DNA of 5,641 nucleotides from Cyanobacteria bacterium NC_groundwater_1444_Ag_S-0.65um_54_12 (GTDB taxonomy: Bacteria > Cyanobacteriota > Sericytochromatia > S15B-MN24 > VGJW01). The notes under the pieces were generated by a model. The model was not told the origin of the DNA. It saw nothing but the letters and a program-made list of their open reading frames with translations, and did not search any database. Within the stretch, counting starts at the first letter, position 1; the number at the start of each line of letters is the position of its first letter. Shown here one piece after another: positions 5,369 to 5,641 of the stretch. The position numbers and the translations under genes were made by a program. Location: assembly GCA_016267585.1 (NCBI GenBank), contig JACQUT010000099.1:1-5641 (forward strand). The letters are read 5' to 3'.

Positions 5369-5641
5369 ATGCGCCTATCGGTCATTATTCCCGTCTTCAA
5401 TGAGTTGGCTACCATAGAGCAAGTCTTGGCGCGAGTGCGCGCCGTTCCGTTAGCTAAACAGATCATACTGGTAGATGATGGTTCTAGCGATGGCACGCGG
5501 AAAATACTCGATGGGGAACGTGCGGCTATTGATACGACAGTAGTTTTTCATGCCGCGAATCAAGGAAAAGGTGCAGCGATTCGCACCGGCTTACGCTACG
5601 TGGCGGGCGAGTTTGTCATAATTCAGGATGCTGATCTGGAA
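5369..5641 (+). CDS. Family 2 glycosyltransferase, dolichol-phosphate-mannose-synthase-like (N-terminal 91 residues; continues past the window)
   Basis: The visible part is the start of a GT-A nucleotide-sugar transferase. It shows SVIIPVFNE (4-12), LVDDGSSDGT (34-43; Asp36/Asp37), HAANQGKGAAIRTG (61-74) and the beginning of the metal-binding motif QDADLE (86-91; Asp87 and Asp89). The NQGKGAAIRTG stretch is characteristic of the DPM1-like subfamily, which transfers sugars such as mannose or glucose to polyprenyl or dolichyl phosphate. It differs from the previous gene's subfamily, so the two are not simple duplicates. The ATG at 5369 follows AGAGGT (5358-5363) with 5 bases between. The spacer from the preceding stop is 51 bases. 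Whether membrane helices follow the catalytic domain cannot be seen. The stop codon lies outside the window. Confidence 0.92.
   Translation, partial: MRLSVIIPVFNELATIEQVLARVRAVPLAKQIILVDDGSSDGTRKILDGERAAIDTTVVFHAANQGKGAAIRTGLRYVAGEFVIIQDADLE

Overview
The window is bacterial chromosomal DNA. Its dense genes, short spacers, Shine-Dalgarno starts and protein families fit a Gram-negative, probably a beta- or gammaproteobacterium. I cannot place it to genus from sequence alone. Base composition falls from left to right by hand counts on sample 60-base lines. Positions 1-60 have 39 G/C and 361-420 have 44. A line inside malQ (3601-3660) has 32. The first glycosyltransferase gives 29 (4381-4440) and 22 (5041-5100).

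Left part (1-790): the minus strand carries the N-terminal 191 codons of an ATPase activator of the 2-hydroxyacyl-CoA dehydratase / benzoyl-CoA reductase type. The gene is cut by the window edge. A 215-base spacer (576-790) separates it from the divergent next gene. The spacer holds a 15-base palindrome and an AT-rich stretch that looks promoter-like.

Centre left (791-1981): an orphan 396-residue plus-strand protein that I cannot assign to a named family. It has a polar N-terminus with no Sec signal, a His/acidic cluster and a helical region built from a 21-residue repeat. Its C-terminal half is Gly/Ala-rich and hydrophobic, with a possible membrane hairpin followed by an NWDTI motif. It is the least explained and most interesting item here, a candidate secreted or membrane-active protein.

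Centre (2006-2797, minus): a PF00756-type alpha/beta-hydrolase esterase with an intact serine nucleophile motif. It converges on the orphan gene with a 24-base gap. It diverges from malQ across 63 bases that carry overlapping back-to-back promoter candidates.

Right part (2861-5641, plus): malQ (4-alpha-glucanotransferase, GH77, all three catalytic acids present), a membrane-anchored family 2 glycosyltransferase of the polyprenyl-phosphate (GtrB/ArnC-like) type, and the start of a second, dolichol-phosphate-mannose-synthase-like glycosyltransferase. malQ and the first transferase are 21 bases apart and probably co-transcribed. The second transferase has its own extended -10 candidate. The right half therefore combines alpha-glucan remodelling with enzymes that probably load sugars onto lipid carriers for cell-surface glycans. 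No RNA genes, CRISPR arrays, insertion sequences or convincing intrinsic terminators were seen.
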